Below, piece after piece: positions 38,547 through 49,296 of a stretch of DNA of 64,000 bases (position 1 is its first letter; each line of letters opens with the position of its first letter). A program made the translations under genes and the position numbers. This DNA is from Kiritimatiellia bacterium (GTDB taxonomy: Bacteria; Verrucomicrobiota; Kiritimatiellia; RFP12; UBA1067): NCBI GenBank assembly GCA_017406465.1, contig JAFQYM010000027.1, positions 26,623 through 90,622 of the forward strand, read 5' to 3'. The notes beneath the pieces are model-generated. The model did not search any database and was not told the origin of the DNA. It saw only the letters and a program-made list of their open reading frames with translations.

Positions 38547-41500
38547 TGGTAACCTCCCATGTCTTGCTCCACGTGTTCGTCGATTGAAGCATGCTCGGAT
38601 CGCGGTAATTCGTGCCATGACTCAAATCCCACCGATAGCCGTAGCTGGAGCCGGGATATTCCCACCAGCCGTAGCCGTATGCCGGGGACGACGGCGACAT
38701 CGGGTCGAGCACCTCGATTCGCGCGGCAAAAGGATGGTCGCTGTCCTGAGCGTTGAAGCTGCCAGGGCCGAATACGAACGACGCCATCGGCCAGTAGTTG
38801 CTTCGCACGTCGATGCCGGGTGCGCCTTCCGGCTTGATAAGCGACATCGTGATCTTGAACGTTTCGCTCGTCCAGTTCTTGGTGCCAACGATGTCGCTCT
38901 TCTCGCCTCCGAGCCCCTGGAGCCGGTTGGGGGCGCGCACCACGTTGGAGACCTTGTTGGAAATAAACATCGACACGGTGACGACGCGGTTCGTGACCTT
39001 CACCGGCCAAACCCCCGTAACGTTCGGAGAACGGCGAACTTCGGTGACGACCGGCGGCGTGGGCACCGGTTTGTCGAGGTTTTCCGGCCCGCCCATTCCA
39101 CCATACAGGTCGCAATCGACCGTAGGGTCCATGTCGAGCCAGTAGCGGTCCTTCAGCGGCAGATACTCCCGCAACCCGCCGGCGGAAAGCCCGCGGAAGA
39201 AACTGTTCGTGGAAATCTCGGTCCCAGCGAACGGCTTGCCGTCCGAAGTCCCGCCGAGAAGCCAGTTCATGACGGCGGGAGTGTAGGGATCGGCAGGGTC
39301 AAGCTTGCCGCGCAAGAGGACGTCCGAATCGGGTCCGGCCGAGGCGACGAGCGTCGCGCTGTTCTTCGCGCTTTCCTTGAAGGCGTACGTCCACATATTC
39401 GTACCGCCAATTCCCCCCGAACGCACTGCGGCGGAAACGACTTCGCTCGACGAGTCGCGCAAAAGCGACGACAATGCATGCCACGGAGCAGTCGCAAAGA
39501 CGATGTTCGTCTCCACGTCCTGCGAAACGATTACGGTCTTCGCCGCAACGCACTCGCCCGCGTCGACGATCCAGACGAGATTGCCTGCCGTCGAAAGAGT
39601 AAGCCACACGTTCGTGCCGCCCGGCGGCAGGAACCAGTCCGACGGAATCTCCTGATTGGCGTTTATGCGCCCAGGCGTCATGTCCATCGTGTCGTTCCAG
39701 TCTTCCGGGGCGGCGCCTGCGTTCTGGAAGACGCCCGTGGACTTGATCGCCGCGTTAGTGTCGACGCCGACAAAACTCCACTCGCCCCACTTGGGATATA
39801 GACTGGTAAGCGTCGCAACGACGTTCGTTCCCGTCTTCTCCCGCGAATAGCGACCGTCGCCAAGAAGCCCCTGCACAACGATCTGGTGCTCGATCACGCC
39901 GGACGGACGGACAAGCTGGAAGCCGTAGCAGTCGCTCGCCGAAAGCTGCCCCGAGCCTGAACTCCAGTATGCATCCGCATCTGGATGCGCCTTGTTGGCG
40001 CTGGTAAGCGTAAGAAATGCGAAGTTGGGGTCGCCGCCCGAAGCTTCTTTTGTCGAAGGAATGCTGCCGGTCAGGCCAAGCGCCCCCATGAACGCCAAAT
40101 CGCCCCATGCATTGTAGCGGTAGATGCGCCAGCCGGTCATGTCGTAGCCGGCGGGGAAGCAGATTTCCACGAACTGCTTCGCGTTGTTGCAGTTTTCGTC
40201 GGAGAAATTGACTTCGTTGAACCAGGCGCGGCCAGGCGAAACGGTGTCGAGCAGCGTGAACGGCGAGAACTTGGCCCCTTCGACTTCGTTCGGGTCGTCG
40301 AAGCCCCGATACCAAGACGGCATCTCCCACTGCGATGGGCCTATATCCGTCTGGTGCGAATCGCCGCCCTTGTCCCAGTACTTGACGGTGAAGTAGTACT
40401 GGACGATGCGGTAGCCAAGGGCGTCTTCCGCCTCGTAGGGTCCTGCGAGCGAAAGCGGAACCGAACCCGTAGAACGGTAGACGAGATTCGTGCCCTCCGC
40501 CGCGGCGAGGAGAACGTTCGTGACAGCACCGGGAGCGTCCTTCCAGTTGGCATAGCCCCAGGGCTCGGACGAAGGATAGAAACTCAGGTAAACCTCTGGC
40601 GCATGGCCGAGATCGACCTCGTCGGCAAGTCCCGTCACCTCGACCTCGGCCTGGAAGCCGAACTGCTCGCCGAGGAGCGGCTGCTGATCGCGCGAGGCAA
40701 TGTCCAGGATCGCAGTGGACTCCGAAAGGCCGAGGCGGAACGGACGCGCATAGTCGAGTCGGAAGCCGACCTCGGGCTTCACGCGCTCGCGTATGACGAT
40801 TTCATCGAGCACGACACGCGGCAACGGCGAAGGATACTCCGCCGCTTTCGCCGGCTTCATCGCAAAACGATCGTCGATGCCGTCAACCCCGGCAATGCCA
40901 AGTCGTATCGCGGCAAACTGCTCTTCTTCCGCGCACTTGACTGTGAAACGCTCGAAGAACGGCGAATCGACGACGATGTTCGTCACGGCCGTCCAGCTCT
41001 CGGACGACTGGTAGTCGCCCTTCTTCGCGCCCCAAACGGTCACGCAGCCGGATGAATATTTCGGGTCGCGCTTCGCCCTGAACGACACTTCGCCGATGTT
41101 GCGATTGGAAAGCGTCGGAGACTGGATAAACGGACTGTTCCCCTTGTAGTCGCTCTGGTCGCCCGTCACAAGAGTATCCACGGCAAGCGTATTGTTCAGC
41201 ACGCCGGAGCTACCGTCGCCGGAGTCCTCCAGCGCCGCATAGCCATTGCCCTTTCCATCGTTCCATCCGGTCGTCAGGAAGTTCCAGCCCCACCAGGAAT
41301 GAGAGTCTAACTCCGGCTCGTCAAGGCACCAGATGTCGGTGATGGTGACAGCCCCCCAGTTGACGTCGTACGTGTCGTTCGACCACGCTTTCTTGACGTT
41401 GTCCTGCGGTATGACGATGCGGAACACTCCGTTCGACGGCGCGCGCTCGCCAAGATAGAACGACCTCATGCCGCTTTCGCCCGCCGTGAACGTCCAGTTG

Positions 41501-44500
41501 GTGAGATTCTGCCATCCGTCCGAACCGGCGGCCTCCGCCGAACGGAGGTTGAGGTACGTATAGTTGCCCTTCCAGTACTCAAGCGAGAGCACAGCGTCCT
41601 CGCCGCAGTCGCAGAACTTGAAGAATATCGCGCCAAGACCCTGGAGATACGGAGTGCGAATGCCAACTGGATGCGTCCCGGAGGGAGAGCGGCGCGGGGC
41701 GAGAAGCGCCACGCGGTTCGTCACTGGCTTGCTCCCGACCTTCTCCACCTTGTTCGATATCCACGCCGCCGTGTGGTAGAAATCGTAGTAGTAGCCATTC
41801 GCCGACGACGCATTCGTGACCGAACCGTCCTGTCCGCACCATTGCGTCAGCGTGATGTTGTCGATGACGATGTCAGTGCGCACCGAGTCGGACGAGTCGC
41901 CGCCGTTCGCGAAACGCACCCAGCAAGGAACTGACGAGCGAAGACTCTTGACATACGGTTCGCCAAAGGAGAAGGAATTGACCTCGAACGCATCAAGGTC
42001 TGTCCATTCATCCTCCGAACCGACGGGCAATGTCTGAATGCGAACCGTCTGGGAAATGTTCGTGACGGCCTGAATGCCCCACGGCTGCGTAGAAGTAGAT
42101 CCTTGAAACGCCTCCATGCGACCCGGCTGGTGCGCCCAACTGTCGAAATTGCTTCGCTGCAGTTCGGCCCCGTCGGCGCTCGCAAGCAGCGGCACGCTAC
42201 CCTTCCAGCGACTGCCGCCGGGAACGGTCTCAACACCCTCCGTCGGAAGCGCCACCGTGCTGTTGGTATAGACGCGAGGATACAGTATTCTCGCAGGGCA
42301 GTTGCGCGAAAGCGCGCCGAATGTACCGAATCTTGCCAAGGGGCTCGTGTCCGTGCAGCCGATTTGCAGGAACTTCTTTTCGGAGTCAAACGTAAATGCG
42401 CCACCGCCGGACGACTTGTTGCTTTTTTGTGTTGTCGTGCCTTCGCCTTCATATCCAGCGCTGACACCGGCGGTGATAATTACCTTGTTCACTTCGTTGC
42501 TGAACGACATGTACATTCCGGAATAGCTCGTGCCGTCCTTGCCGAGCGGCAGCCGTTTTACGATTTCCGTCCGGTTTTTATTTTCGGCATTCCACCACCA
42601 GGAATTCTCTTCGCCATCTGTGCCGATGAAGTCGACGAGCGGCGTCGCTACATAGGAATTTCCGCTGACCGTCCACTTGTAGATTGCATGGCGGCATGTC
42701 GCGTATCTTCTCTTCGCTACGTTCGGATTCGTCCCCTCATCGGCATCGACATTGTAGATCGTGATGCGGTATTCGTAGCAGCCGACTCCAGGAACATATC
42801 CCGCGATCAGCGAGACGGACGCCTCGCCGGAGAAGCCTTCGAATTTCGCGGATTCGTCAAAGCATCCGAGCGCCGCGATAGTGTAGTTTTTCGACATTAT
42901 GCTTCCCCAGCTCCAGGAAATGTCGCTGAATTCCGAGAACTGCGCAAGCCGCGCGTTGAAGGAGACGGTGTCGAGTCCGCCGGGAATCGGATTCTTGTCG
43001 ATGAACTGGACCGATCCATTGCCGCGCCCTTCGAGCTGGACGGCGAAATCGGTCGAATTGGTCATGCCCCAGGCCTGCGCGACCCACAGCCCGTGCTCGG
43101 CAAGCCACCCCTTCGGCGTGCGCGCGCTCGCGAACGTCTTATTCATCCAGTAACCGTCTGGCGACAGCTGCTGCGTTCCCGTCAGCTTGAACTCCTCGTG
43201 CCAGGCATTCGCCGTCAGCGGCGTTTCGATGAACTGAGAAACGACATTGGTCGTCGAGCCGTCCGGCTGCCTTGCCGGGTACCTTTTCGTCGCCACCGTC
43301 GTCGAGTTGGTCTCGTGCGCCGACGAATAGAACTTGTCCGCGTCGTCGCGGTGAGACGATGACCACATGTTGAAATCCTGCCAGTCTGCATGGGAAATCG
43401 CAATCGCCCGCGTTTCGTCGTTGAACTGGAATTCCACGTAGCTCGCGACGTTCGTGAGATAGTGGAGTTTCGCGTAGAAGCCCGGCTCTTCGCCGGATTT
43501 CACGAGAACGCCGGAATACGGCCTCTCGGAAATGTCGACCGGCTCGGCGGTTCTGGAAAGGAACACGTCAACGTTCGATTCGCTTTCGTCGAACTCGGTT
43601 GCGCCGTCCGTCTGGCGGTTCATCGCCTTGACGCTGAACGAGATGTCGCGCTCTGTCTTGTTGGTAACGACGACGAAGCCGCGCCACTGGTGGTCGCCGA
43701 TGAGATCCATGGCGAGGTCTTCGCTTTTCTTGCTTTCTGTGGAGCCACCTATCGTTTCATCGATCGTGAGCACGACTTTTTCGTACGGACTCGCCCCTTC
43801 GCGGATGCGGACAAACCAGTTCGTGCCGCCGCTCGGGAGATTCACGAAACTTGCGCCGGCATGGGCCTCGACGGATGTGATTTCCTCCGTGTAGTCGCCG
43901 ACGCCGACATCGAGGCCGGAATAATCGACGTACTCGTAGTAAGGAGCGCCGAGGACGAGCTCATACCAGTACTCGATGTCGCCTGGAAGCCCCGGCAGGT
44001 CGAGCGGACGCGTCGAGGCGTAGTCAATCGTAGGCGAAAGACGCACGCTCGCGAACTCGCCGTCGTCGGAAGTGGAGAACTTGCCATCGTGGTAGAAGCC
44101 CTGGTTCAGATAGCGCCAGCGGTAGTTGAACCTTGCGGAAACGATAAAAGCGTCCGTGTCTGGATTCTCGACGCCCCCATTCGTCAGGAACGACACTTTT
44201 CCGCGACCGAGAAGACCGTCCGACGACGGCGACGGAAACGCCTCAGTAAGCGCCATCCTCTGCCCGAGGACCGCCCGCCCCTGACGCGTCGGATCGTAGT
44301 CGCCATACGTCGTAATTGACGCCCGCATCGCAGGATATGATACGATTATATTGTCGAGGAGGAGGAAAGAGAGAAGGTCGTCCTTTTCGCCTCCAGCATC
44401 CGATACACGCTCAATCTTGAATCGAACCGGCTTTGTAATGTCGAGTTTCGCCCTAAGACGATAGAAGTTGTTTACAGTGCCGCCAACATCAACATCAAGC

Positions 44501-47500
44501 GTTACTATATCCGTTTCCGTCTGCGCAAATGCTGTGTCTATGACACCATTTGTGATCTTGATAGGCACGACATTTTTCACAACCTGCCAATTGGCGTTTG
44601 TAGTAATTGTGCCTGGTTCTGGCTCCGTCTCGTCAAAATCGCGGACAAACTCATCTGTCGGTGCAATATCTACAACCTCGCCAAGCGACGTTATGCAGTC
44701 CGTAGCATAGCTAATCTTAAGCTTGAAATATTCCGGCTTGACTTGGTCCTCGATTTTTCCACCATTTACTGCATCAAAGTAAATTGTCCCTATACCATCT
44801 TCAAAACAGGATGAATAGACGACGGCATCCGTAGTGTTCTGCATCACAATCTGGCCTGTACCCTGCTTTGTATGATTTGCACTACAATGTTCACCAATAT
44901 CTCTGGCATTCGGAGAATCCCACGGCAAAGAAATCAACTGCGCACTGAGATTCCCGTTAGACTTGCGGAACATATTACCATGGCGGCAATTAATCAACGT
45001 CCAAAGACGATTACTCTTGTTGGCCGTCCATAGAATTGACTTTGTCTCATTAGAAAGACACAAATTTCTCTGCGTTCCTGTAAGTGCCACGGGGGCCAAA
45101 TGTTCCCAGAACGTCGAATAGGATGGATCGTTGTCGGCATATCCCTGATTGTAAACTTCCGCCCCCGGTGTGACATCGGCGTTCATCAAAAGTACGCGCC
45201 CTTCCGCGCCGTGTTCGCGCGTAAGGGATATCGACGAATCGTGCTTAGACACGGAAACCTCAAACGGATCATTAGTCATTCCGGCCCAATAGTCCCCGGC
45301 ATCGACATACGCAACAAGCTCGAAATCGCCCGCTGTCGCCGGCAACGTCTCGCCAATCGTCTCCTCGCCAGTCGCCACATTGCGGCAGAGAAGCTTGAAG
45401 TCGCCGTATGCAGGAACGCCAGCCGTGAAAGTAGGCGTATCGTTCGTCGCCCAGGCGGACGGGAACCAGGGATTTACCACCCAGTGATTGACGAGCGGCT
45501 GCTTTGCCTCGTCGCGCACAGCGCCACCAACTGACGTTGTTGCAGAACCCATTGTCGTGACGGGCGTTGACGTGTCGGGCATCGTCTGCCCGACGACCGG
45601 CCCCCAGCAGACATAGAACTTGTAGGACGACGAAAACTCCGGTAGCTGCACTTTGAACTCAGCCGTGCCATCCGTTGCCCACTTCGTGCAGGACGACGGC
45701 AGAATGCCATCCGTGCCATCCGCATTACAAAAGCGAATGTCACTGCCATCGTTGTAGATTGTCCTGTAGTCGAAAGTATTGGGAAGCTTTACAGTTACGC
45801 TCGCCGGTGAATCCAGCGTTCCCGTCGCCGTTACCGGCGCAAACCAGGCAAGCGCGTCAAGCGGAGATTCGGTTTCGCCAAGGACGCGGAACTTGAGCGT
45901 GACGGGCGTATTTTCAGAAACCGCCCCTTCGTATCCGTTCTCCGACGAAGGCGCTACGACGGCGCGCATGTAATATGTCCCGGCGGCAGGTGGATTCGCC
46001 GTATCATATATCATCGTCTGCCCTGACGGGAACGACTGGTACGCGGAATACTGATAAATAACATCGCCTATTTTTCGAGTGCATGTCGGCACTGTCGGCG
46101 AATCGCCGAGGCGGAAGCCGCGCATCTCGAGGTCTCTGATCCAGTTCTTTAGCGTAAGCGACGTGTCAATGACAGTGTTGCCGAAAGTAAACGACGTTGG
46201 AATGGACGACCCCGACGGCGCCTCGACTTCGGGGGCGGTCTTCTCGACCGTCTCGCCCCAGCACATGTAAAACTTGTCGCCTGCGGTCATTGCCGGCACT
46301 TCAACCGCGAAAGTGGCGCTACCATCGCCATTCCACGCCGAAAGTGCGCTTGGGTAGACATTCCCGTCAATGTCGCAGAACCGGACATCCGTACCGTCGT
46401 TATACGAGGCAACCCAGTCGTGCGTCGCGGGAACGGTGAAAGACACCTTGCCGGCCTCGACAGCCGAAGGCGCTGTAACCGTCGAGAAATACTTAAGCGA
46501 ACCGTCTTTAAGAGGAGTCTTGGTCTCGCCGAGGATGCGGAACGTTACCGTCTGAGCGGCAACGCCGGAGTACGGACCGTAGTTGTCAGTTCCCGTCTCT
46601 TCGGGTATCGAAACACTGAGCGTATACGTCCCTGGCTCGGTCGGACACTCCGAGGACTCATTGCTGCTCGAATCAATGTACTTTACAACAGGCGTGCCGA
46701 TCTTGTATGTGTATTCCGGCGTCGACGGCGTTTCGCCAACGCGCCAGCTCGGCATCGCAAGGTCTTTGATGTAGTTTTGAAGTGTCTTTGATGTATCGCG
46801 GACGATGTTATCAACGGTCGGCGCGAGCGACAGCGCGGTTGAGCTGGATGGCGGCTCCCATGTCGGGGCCGTGCCGCCTTCGACAAGTCCCCAGCAGAGG
46901 AAGACCTGCTTTGTGGCGCTCATGTTGTCTATTTCGACAGTGATCGTCACCGCACCGTTATCGCTCCATTCAACCGTCTGCGGATAGACCTTGCCATTGG
47001 CCGAACAGACACAAAGAGAAGATGTCTCGTTGTCTTCCGTCTTGTACTGGAAACTTGGTGGCAGCGTGAACCTAATGAGAGCCGTTCCAGAACCTATGTA
47101 ACCCGGGAACGTAATCGGGACATAAAAACCAAGGTTTGCGTTGGGCGATTCGGTCGCACCAAGGATTTTGAACTGCACGGGCCCCGCATTCGCGCCGTAA
47201 TAGTTATCAGTCTCGGCAATCGATGCCTTGATCCAGTAGTCGCCGGGAGTCGTTGGCAGGGTCGTCGTGTACCCGCTATCTTCAGCAGTAGAATACTCAA
47301 AAGTCGGCTCGGAAGGATCATCAGTGACTTTATATGACACAACTGGGGCTACTGGGCTACCCTCTACCCAGCCGTCCTGAACGAGCGTCAAGCTGTTCGA
47401 TGCCTTGACGATGTGCCAAGTAATGGTCAAAGGATCTGTCGAACCGCCAGTGCCCTTCCAGCAGGAACCGTCTTTCGGCGTCGCCGTAAAAGTATAAGTG

Positions 47501-48582
47501 CCGACGGCCGTCTGCTTGAGGCTTTCGGGGGCGACCGACAAGTCGCAATCCGACGGATCGTATTCAGGCCAGATGTTTTGCGAAGAGCCGGTGTATTCAA
47601 AGTCTTTCGCAACCGGCGGAGTAATCTCGCCATAGATTTTTGTCACACGGATAATAACTATGCCGCTGCCACCCTTGGCGCTCTTGCGACTATTGTCGAC
47701 GCTGCCGCCGCCGCCGCCACCGCCAATCCCATCGGTGCCAGCCGTAGCCCTGTTTGACGAGTTTCTCGCGCCGCCCTTGCCAGAGTTGTCGCCAAGGCCG
47801 CCCAAGCCCTGCTGTCCGTTTGTATTCGCGCCGCCGCCGCCGCCTGGCGCGTAGGTGACAGTCGCACCTGTGATTGCACTCTCCTTGCCGGCACCGCCCT
47901 TACCGCCATAACCGCTCGTCGAAGACGTTACTGAGCCACCAATGCCGCCAGCACCGCCGCCACCGGCACCACCGCCAGCCGCCGAACCCTCGCCGCCGGC
48001 ATTTCCTTGGCCGTCTTCAGCAGCACCGCCGGCAATTGAATCTCCCCCGGCGTCATACGAAGAGCCGCCGCCGCTGCCACCAGGATTACCTGCACCTGCA
48101 CCAGCCGCCGCACCGCCGCCGCCGCCTTTAGCAATGCGCTGGAAACCAGATGAAACGATGCTGGAGGGACTTCCATCCTCGCCGTTTCCCGAACCAACCG
48201 CCGCGCCACCCGCGCCAACCGCAATTGTATATGCGCCGGGAGCAAGGGAAATGCCGTTCTGTTCAATCATGCCGCCGCCGCCGCCGCCGCCGCCAGAGCC
48301 CTTTGTGCTTTGCACCGTTGCCGTAGCGCCAGCACCGCCTGCACCGCCGCCGCCGACTACGAGGATCCAGACCTTTGACTGGTTGGACAAGTTGAAATTG
48401 AATTCCGTGCCCGTCTGGGTATAGACATAGAGCGCCTCGCCAGACGCGAGAGTGTCGGCAGTTACGGTTACGTCAGTCGCATTGGAGACGACGGTAGCGA
48501 TGTCGGCGCCAAAAGCGCTGCGGGCGGTCGCGAGAGACGCGATCGTCAGAATTGCAGCGAATATGGACGCCATGCGTTTCAT
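38536..48582 (-). CDS. Giant exported protein B (3348 aa): Gly-rich region, three ~215-aa repeats, C-terminal lamin-tail-like domain
   Basis: Signal peptide MKRMASIFAAILTIASLATARSAFG-type. Residues ~75-325 are extremely Gly-rich (GGGGGG runs, GGAGG), with a MBG/YDG-like module after it (TYTFTATPKDGSCWKG). Three tandem modules begin near residues 470, 680 and 900, each marked by F(R/K)(I/V)LGETxSP, a (N)DGTDxRFCDxDG motif and a FYxCWG(x)VV motif. The middle is unassigned beta-rich sequence with paired cysteines. At ~2785-2935 a lamin-tail-like domain is visible (RAWFNEVNFSDENCNNAKQFVEI, MTGWRIYR). It lacks the TSP3 repeats of giant protein A. It follows the upstream lipoprotein gene by 3 bp. 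Likely an extracellular structural or adhesion protein. Confidence 0.8.
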   Translation of the reverse strand: MKRMASIFAAILTIASLATARSAFGADIATVVSNATDVTVTADTLASGEALYVYTQTGTEFNFNLSNQSKVWILVVGGGGAGGAGATATVQSTKGSGGGGGGGGMIEQNGISLAPGAYTIAVGAGGAAVGSGNGEDGSPSSIVSSGFQRIAKGGGGGAAAGAGAGNPGGSGGGSSYDAGGDSIAGGAAEDGQGNAGGEGSAAGGGAGGGGAGGIGGSVTSSTSGYGGKGGAGKESAITGATVTYAPGGGGGANTNGQQGLGGLGDNSGKGGARNSSNRATAGTDGIGGGGGGGSVDNSRKSAKGGSGIVIIRVTKIYGEITPPVAKDFEYTGSSQNIWPEYDPSDCDLSVAPESLKQTAVGTYTFTATPKDGSCWKGTGGSTDPLTITWHIVKASNSLTLVQDGWVEGSPVAPVVSYKVTDDPSEPTFEYSTAEDSGYTTTLPTTPGDYWIKASIAETDNYYGANAGPVQFKILGATESPNANLGFYVPITFPGYIGSGTALIRFTLPPSFQYKTEDNETSSLCVCSANGKVYPQTVEWSDNGAVTITVEIDNMSATKQVFLCWGLVEGGTAPTWEPPSSSTALSLAPTVDNIVRDTSKTLQNYIKDLAMPSWRVGETPSTPEYTYKIGTPVVKYIDSSSNESSECPTEPGTYTLSVSIPEETGTDNYGPYSGVAAQTVTFRILGETKTPLKDGSLKYFSTVTAPSAVEAGKVSFTVPATHDWVASYNDGTDVRFCDIDGNVYPSALSAWNGDGSATFAVEVPAMTAGDKFYMCWGETVEKTAPEVEAPSGSSIPTSFTFGNTVIDTSLTLKNWIRDLEMRGFRLGDSPTVPTCTRKIGDVIYQYSAYQSFPSGQTMIYDTANPPAAGTYYMRAVVAPSSENGYEGAVSENTPVTLKFRVLGETESPLDALAWFAPVTATGTLDSPASVTVKLPNTFDYRTIYNDGSDIRFCNADGTDGILPSSCTKWATDGTAEFKVQLPEFSSSYKFYVCWGPVVGQTMPDTSTPVTTMGSATTSVGGAVRDEAKQPLVNHWVVNPWFPSAWATNDTPTFTAGVPAYGDFKLLCRNVATGEETIGETLPATAGDFELVAYVDAGDYWAGMTNDPFEVSVSKHDSSISLTREHGAEGRVLLMNADVTPGAEVYNQGYADNDPSYSTFWEHLAPVALTGTQRNLCLSNETKSILWTANKSNRLWTLINCRHGNMFRKSNGNLSAQLISLPWDSPNARDIGEHCSANHTKQGTGQIVMQNTTDAVVYSSCFEDGIGTIYFDAVNGGKIEDQVKPEYFKLKISYATDCITSLGEVVDIAPTDEFVRDFDETEPEPGTITTNANWQVVKNVVPIKITNGVIDTAFAQTETDIVTLDVDVGGTVNNFYRLRAKLDITKPVRFKIERVSDAGGEKDDLLSFLLLDNIIVSYPAMRASITTYGDYDPTRQGRAVLGQRMALTEAFPSPSSDGLLGRGKVSFLTNGGVENPDTDAFIVSARFNYRWRYLNQGFYHDGKFSTSDDGEFASVRLSPTIDYASTRPLDLPGLPGDIEYWYELVLGAPYYEYVDYSGLDVGVGDYTEEITSVEAHAGASFVNLPSGGTNWFVRIREGASPYEKVVLTIDETIGGSTESKKSEDLAMDLIGDHQWRGFVVVTNKTERDISFSVKAMNRQTDGATEFDESESNVDVFLSRTAEPVDISERPYSGVLVKSGEEPGFYAKLHYLTNVASYVEFQFNDETRAIAISHADWQDFNMWSSSHRDDADKFYSSAHETNSTTVATKRYPARQPDGSTTNVVSQFIETPLTANAWHEEFKLTGTQQLSPDGYWMNKTFASARTPKGWLAEHGLWVAQAWGMTNSTDFAVQLEGRGNGSVQFIDKNPIPGGLDTVSFNARLAQFSEFSDISWSWGSIMSKNYTIAALGCFDESAKFEGFSGEASVSLIAGYVPGVGCYEYRITIYNVDADEGTNPNVAKRRYATCRHAIYKWTVSGNSYVATPLVDFIGTDGEENSWWWNAENKNRTEIVKRLPLGKDGTSYSGMYMSFSNEVNKVIITAGVSAGYEGEGTTTQKSNKSSGGGAFTFDSEKKFLQIGCTDTSPLARFGTFGALSRNCPARILYPRVYTNSTVALPTEGVETVPGGSRWKGSVPLLASADGAELQRSNFDSWAHQPGRMEAFQGSTSTQPWGIQAVTNISQTVRIQTLPVGSEDEWTDLDAFEVNSFSFGEPYVKSLRSSVPCWVRFANGGDSSDSVRTDIVIDNITLTQWCGQDGSVTNASSANGYYYDFYHTAAWISNKVEKVGSKPVTNRVALLAPRRSPSGTHPVGIRTPYLQGLGAIFFKFCDCGEDAVLSLEYWKGNYTYLNLRSAEAAGSDGWQNLTNWTFTAGESGMRSFYLGERAPSNGVFRIVIPQDNVKKAWSNDTYDVNWGAVTITDIWCLDEPELDSHSWWGWNFLTTGWNDGKGNGYAALEDSGDGSSGVLNNTLAVDTLVTGDQSDYKGNSPFIQSPTLSNRNIGEVSFRAKRDPKYSSGCVTVWGAKKGDYQSSESWTAVTNIVVDSPFFERFTVKCAEEEQFAAIRLGIAGVDGIDDRFAMKPAKAAEYPSPLPRVVLDEIVIRERVKPEVGFRLDYARPFRLGLSESTAILDIASRDQQPLLGEQFGFQAEVEVTGLADEVDLGHAPEVYLSFYPSSEPWGYANWKDAPGAVTNVLLAAAEGTNLVYRSTGSVPLSLAGPYEAEDALGYRIVQYYFTVKYWDKGGDSHQTDIGPSQWEMPSWYRGFDDPNEVEGAKFSPFTLLDTVSPGRAWFNEVNFSDENCNNAKQFVEICFPAGYDMTGWRIYRYNAWGDLAFMGALGLTGSIPSTKEASGGDPNFAFLTLTSANKAHPDADAYWSSGSGQLSASDCYGFQLVRPSGVIEHQIVVQGLLGDGRYSREKTGTNVVATLTSLYPKWGEWSFVGVDTNAAIKSTGVFQNAGAAPEDWNDTMDMTPGRINANQEIPSDWFLPPGGTNVWLTLSTAGNLVWIVDAGECVAAKTVIVSQDVETNIVFATAPWHALSSLLRDSSSEVVSAAVRSGGIGGTNMWTYAFKESAKNSATLVASAGPDSDVLLRGKLDPADPYTPAVMNWLLGGTSDGKPFAGTEISTNSFFRGLSAGGLREYLPLKDRYWLDMDPTVDCDLYGGMGGPENLDKPVPTPPVVTEVRRSPNVTGVWPVKVTNRVVTVSMFISNKVSNVVRAPNRLQGLGGEKSDIVGTKNWTSETFKITMSLIKPEGAPGIDVRSNYWPMASFVFGPGSFNAQDSDHPFAARIEVLDPMSPSSPAYGYGWWEYPGSSYGYRWDLSHGTNYRDPSMLQSTNTWSKTWEVTNDY

Positions 48583-48585
48583 TGG

Positions 48586-48981
48586 CTATTTCTTTTCCTT
48601 TGCGTCTGCGGCGGCCTTGGCGCGATCGGCTTGTTCCTTGAGCATCCGTTCGCGGATGATGGCCATATTGACAATGCGTTGCTTCTCGAGTTCGGCGGCG
48701 ACTTCGGTATACTGTTTCTCAAGTTCCTTCGTCTTCTCGCTCTCCGGGTCTTCTGCGCGAGCGGCTTCGAGCTCGCGCAGAATCTTGTGGCCGCGAGAAG
48801 CGGTTTCGCGCTGCGCATCCATGCGCTCGCGCAAGACTTTTGCATACTCGGGGTCTTTGGAGCGGTCGATGACCGGCGGTGGAACATTTTCTTTTTTCTC
48901 TGGCGAGCAGCCGCCGGAGCATCCAGACAAGGCGAGGAGTGTGGCGGCGAAGGCGAGAGTGGCGAAGCGATGCACGAGCAT
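48586..48981 (-). CDS. Small coiled-coil lipoprotein paired with giant protein B
   Basis: 131 aa. Lipobox LLALSGC (Cys21) after a short hydrophobic segment, then a Cys/Gly/Pro linker and a long charged helix (RERMDAQRETASRGHKILREL...), predicted coiled coil. ATG 48981 is chosen for a compact lipoprotein signal; a GTG 84 bp further upstream (49065) is in frame and cannot be excluded. It ends 3 bp before giant gene B and is the first gene of the lipoprotein-giant-lipoprotein-giant series. Confidence 0.7.
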   Translation of the reverse strand: MLVHRFATLAFAATLLALSGCSGGCSPEKKENVPPPVIDRSKDPEYAKVLRERMDAQRETASRGHKILRELEAARAEDPESEKTKELEKQYTEVAAELEKQRIVNMAIIRERMLKEQADRAKAAADAKEKK

Positions 48982-49163
48982 AGCGCACGACGAGCCGCCG
49001 CGATGCGGCGCGAAGCTTTGCGCGAGCGTCGCAAGCGACGCCGCAAATCTCACTTTACCAATCACTATTCTTTCCCCGTTTTCGTTTCTCTACAGTGTTT
49101 TTACATTGTGTTTTCAGGCCTTTTACAGCTTGTCAACAGATTAGTGCACAGGCAAATATTTCA

Positions 49164-49180
49164 CTTCGAATGATTCGAAG
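49164..49180. promoter_or_regulatory. Short hairpin in the 5' UTR of the giant-protein operon
   Basis: A perfect inverted repeat, CTTCGAA-TGA-TTCGAAG, about 23 nt downstream of the expected transcription start of the promoter at 49210-49215 and 180 bp before the first gene. Could be a protein operator or an mRNA-stabilising hairpin. Confidence 0.4.
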
Positions 49181-49209
49181 AGACTATTCGCCTATGTCCA
49201 ATCGTTTGC

Positions 49210-49215
49210 ATTATA
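49210..49215 (-). promoter_or_regulatory. Probable promoter of the giant-protein operon
   Basis: The minus strand reads TTTTGTGGTATAATGCAA: an extended -10 (TGGTATAAT). No good -35 is seen. This is the only promoter-like sequence I find before the ~26-kb gene series reaching to kpsF, giving a leader of about 220 nt. Confidence 0.55.
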
Positions 49216-49296
49216 CCACAAAACTGTTTGCGTGGGGGAAATTTTTTAGGGTGGTGGTTAGGGAGTTGCACGCGGCACGCTACCATTGGTTTTGTT

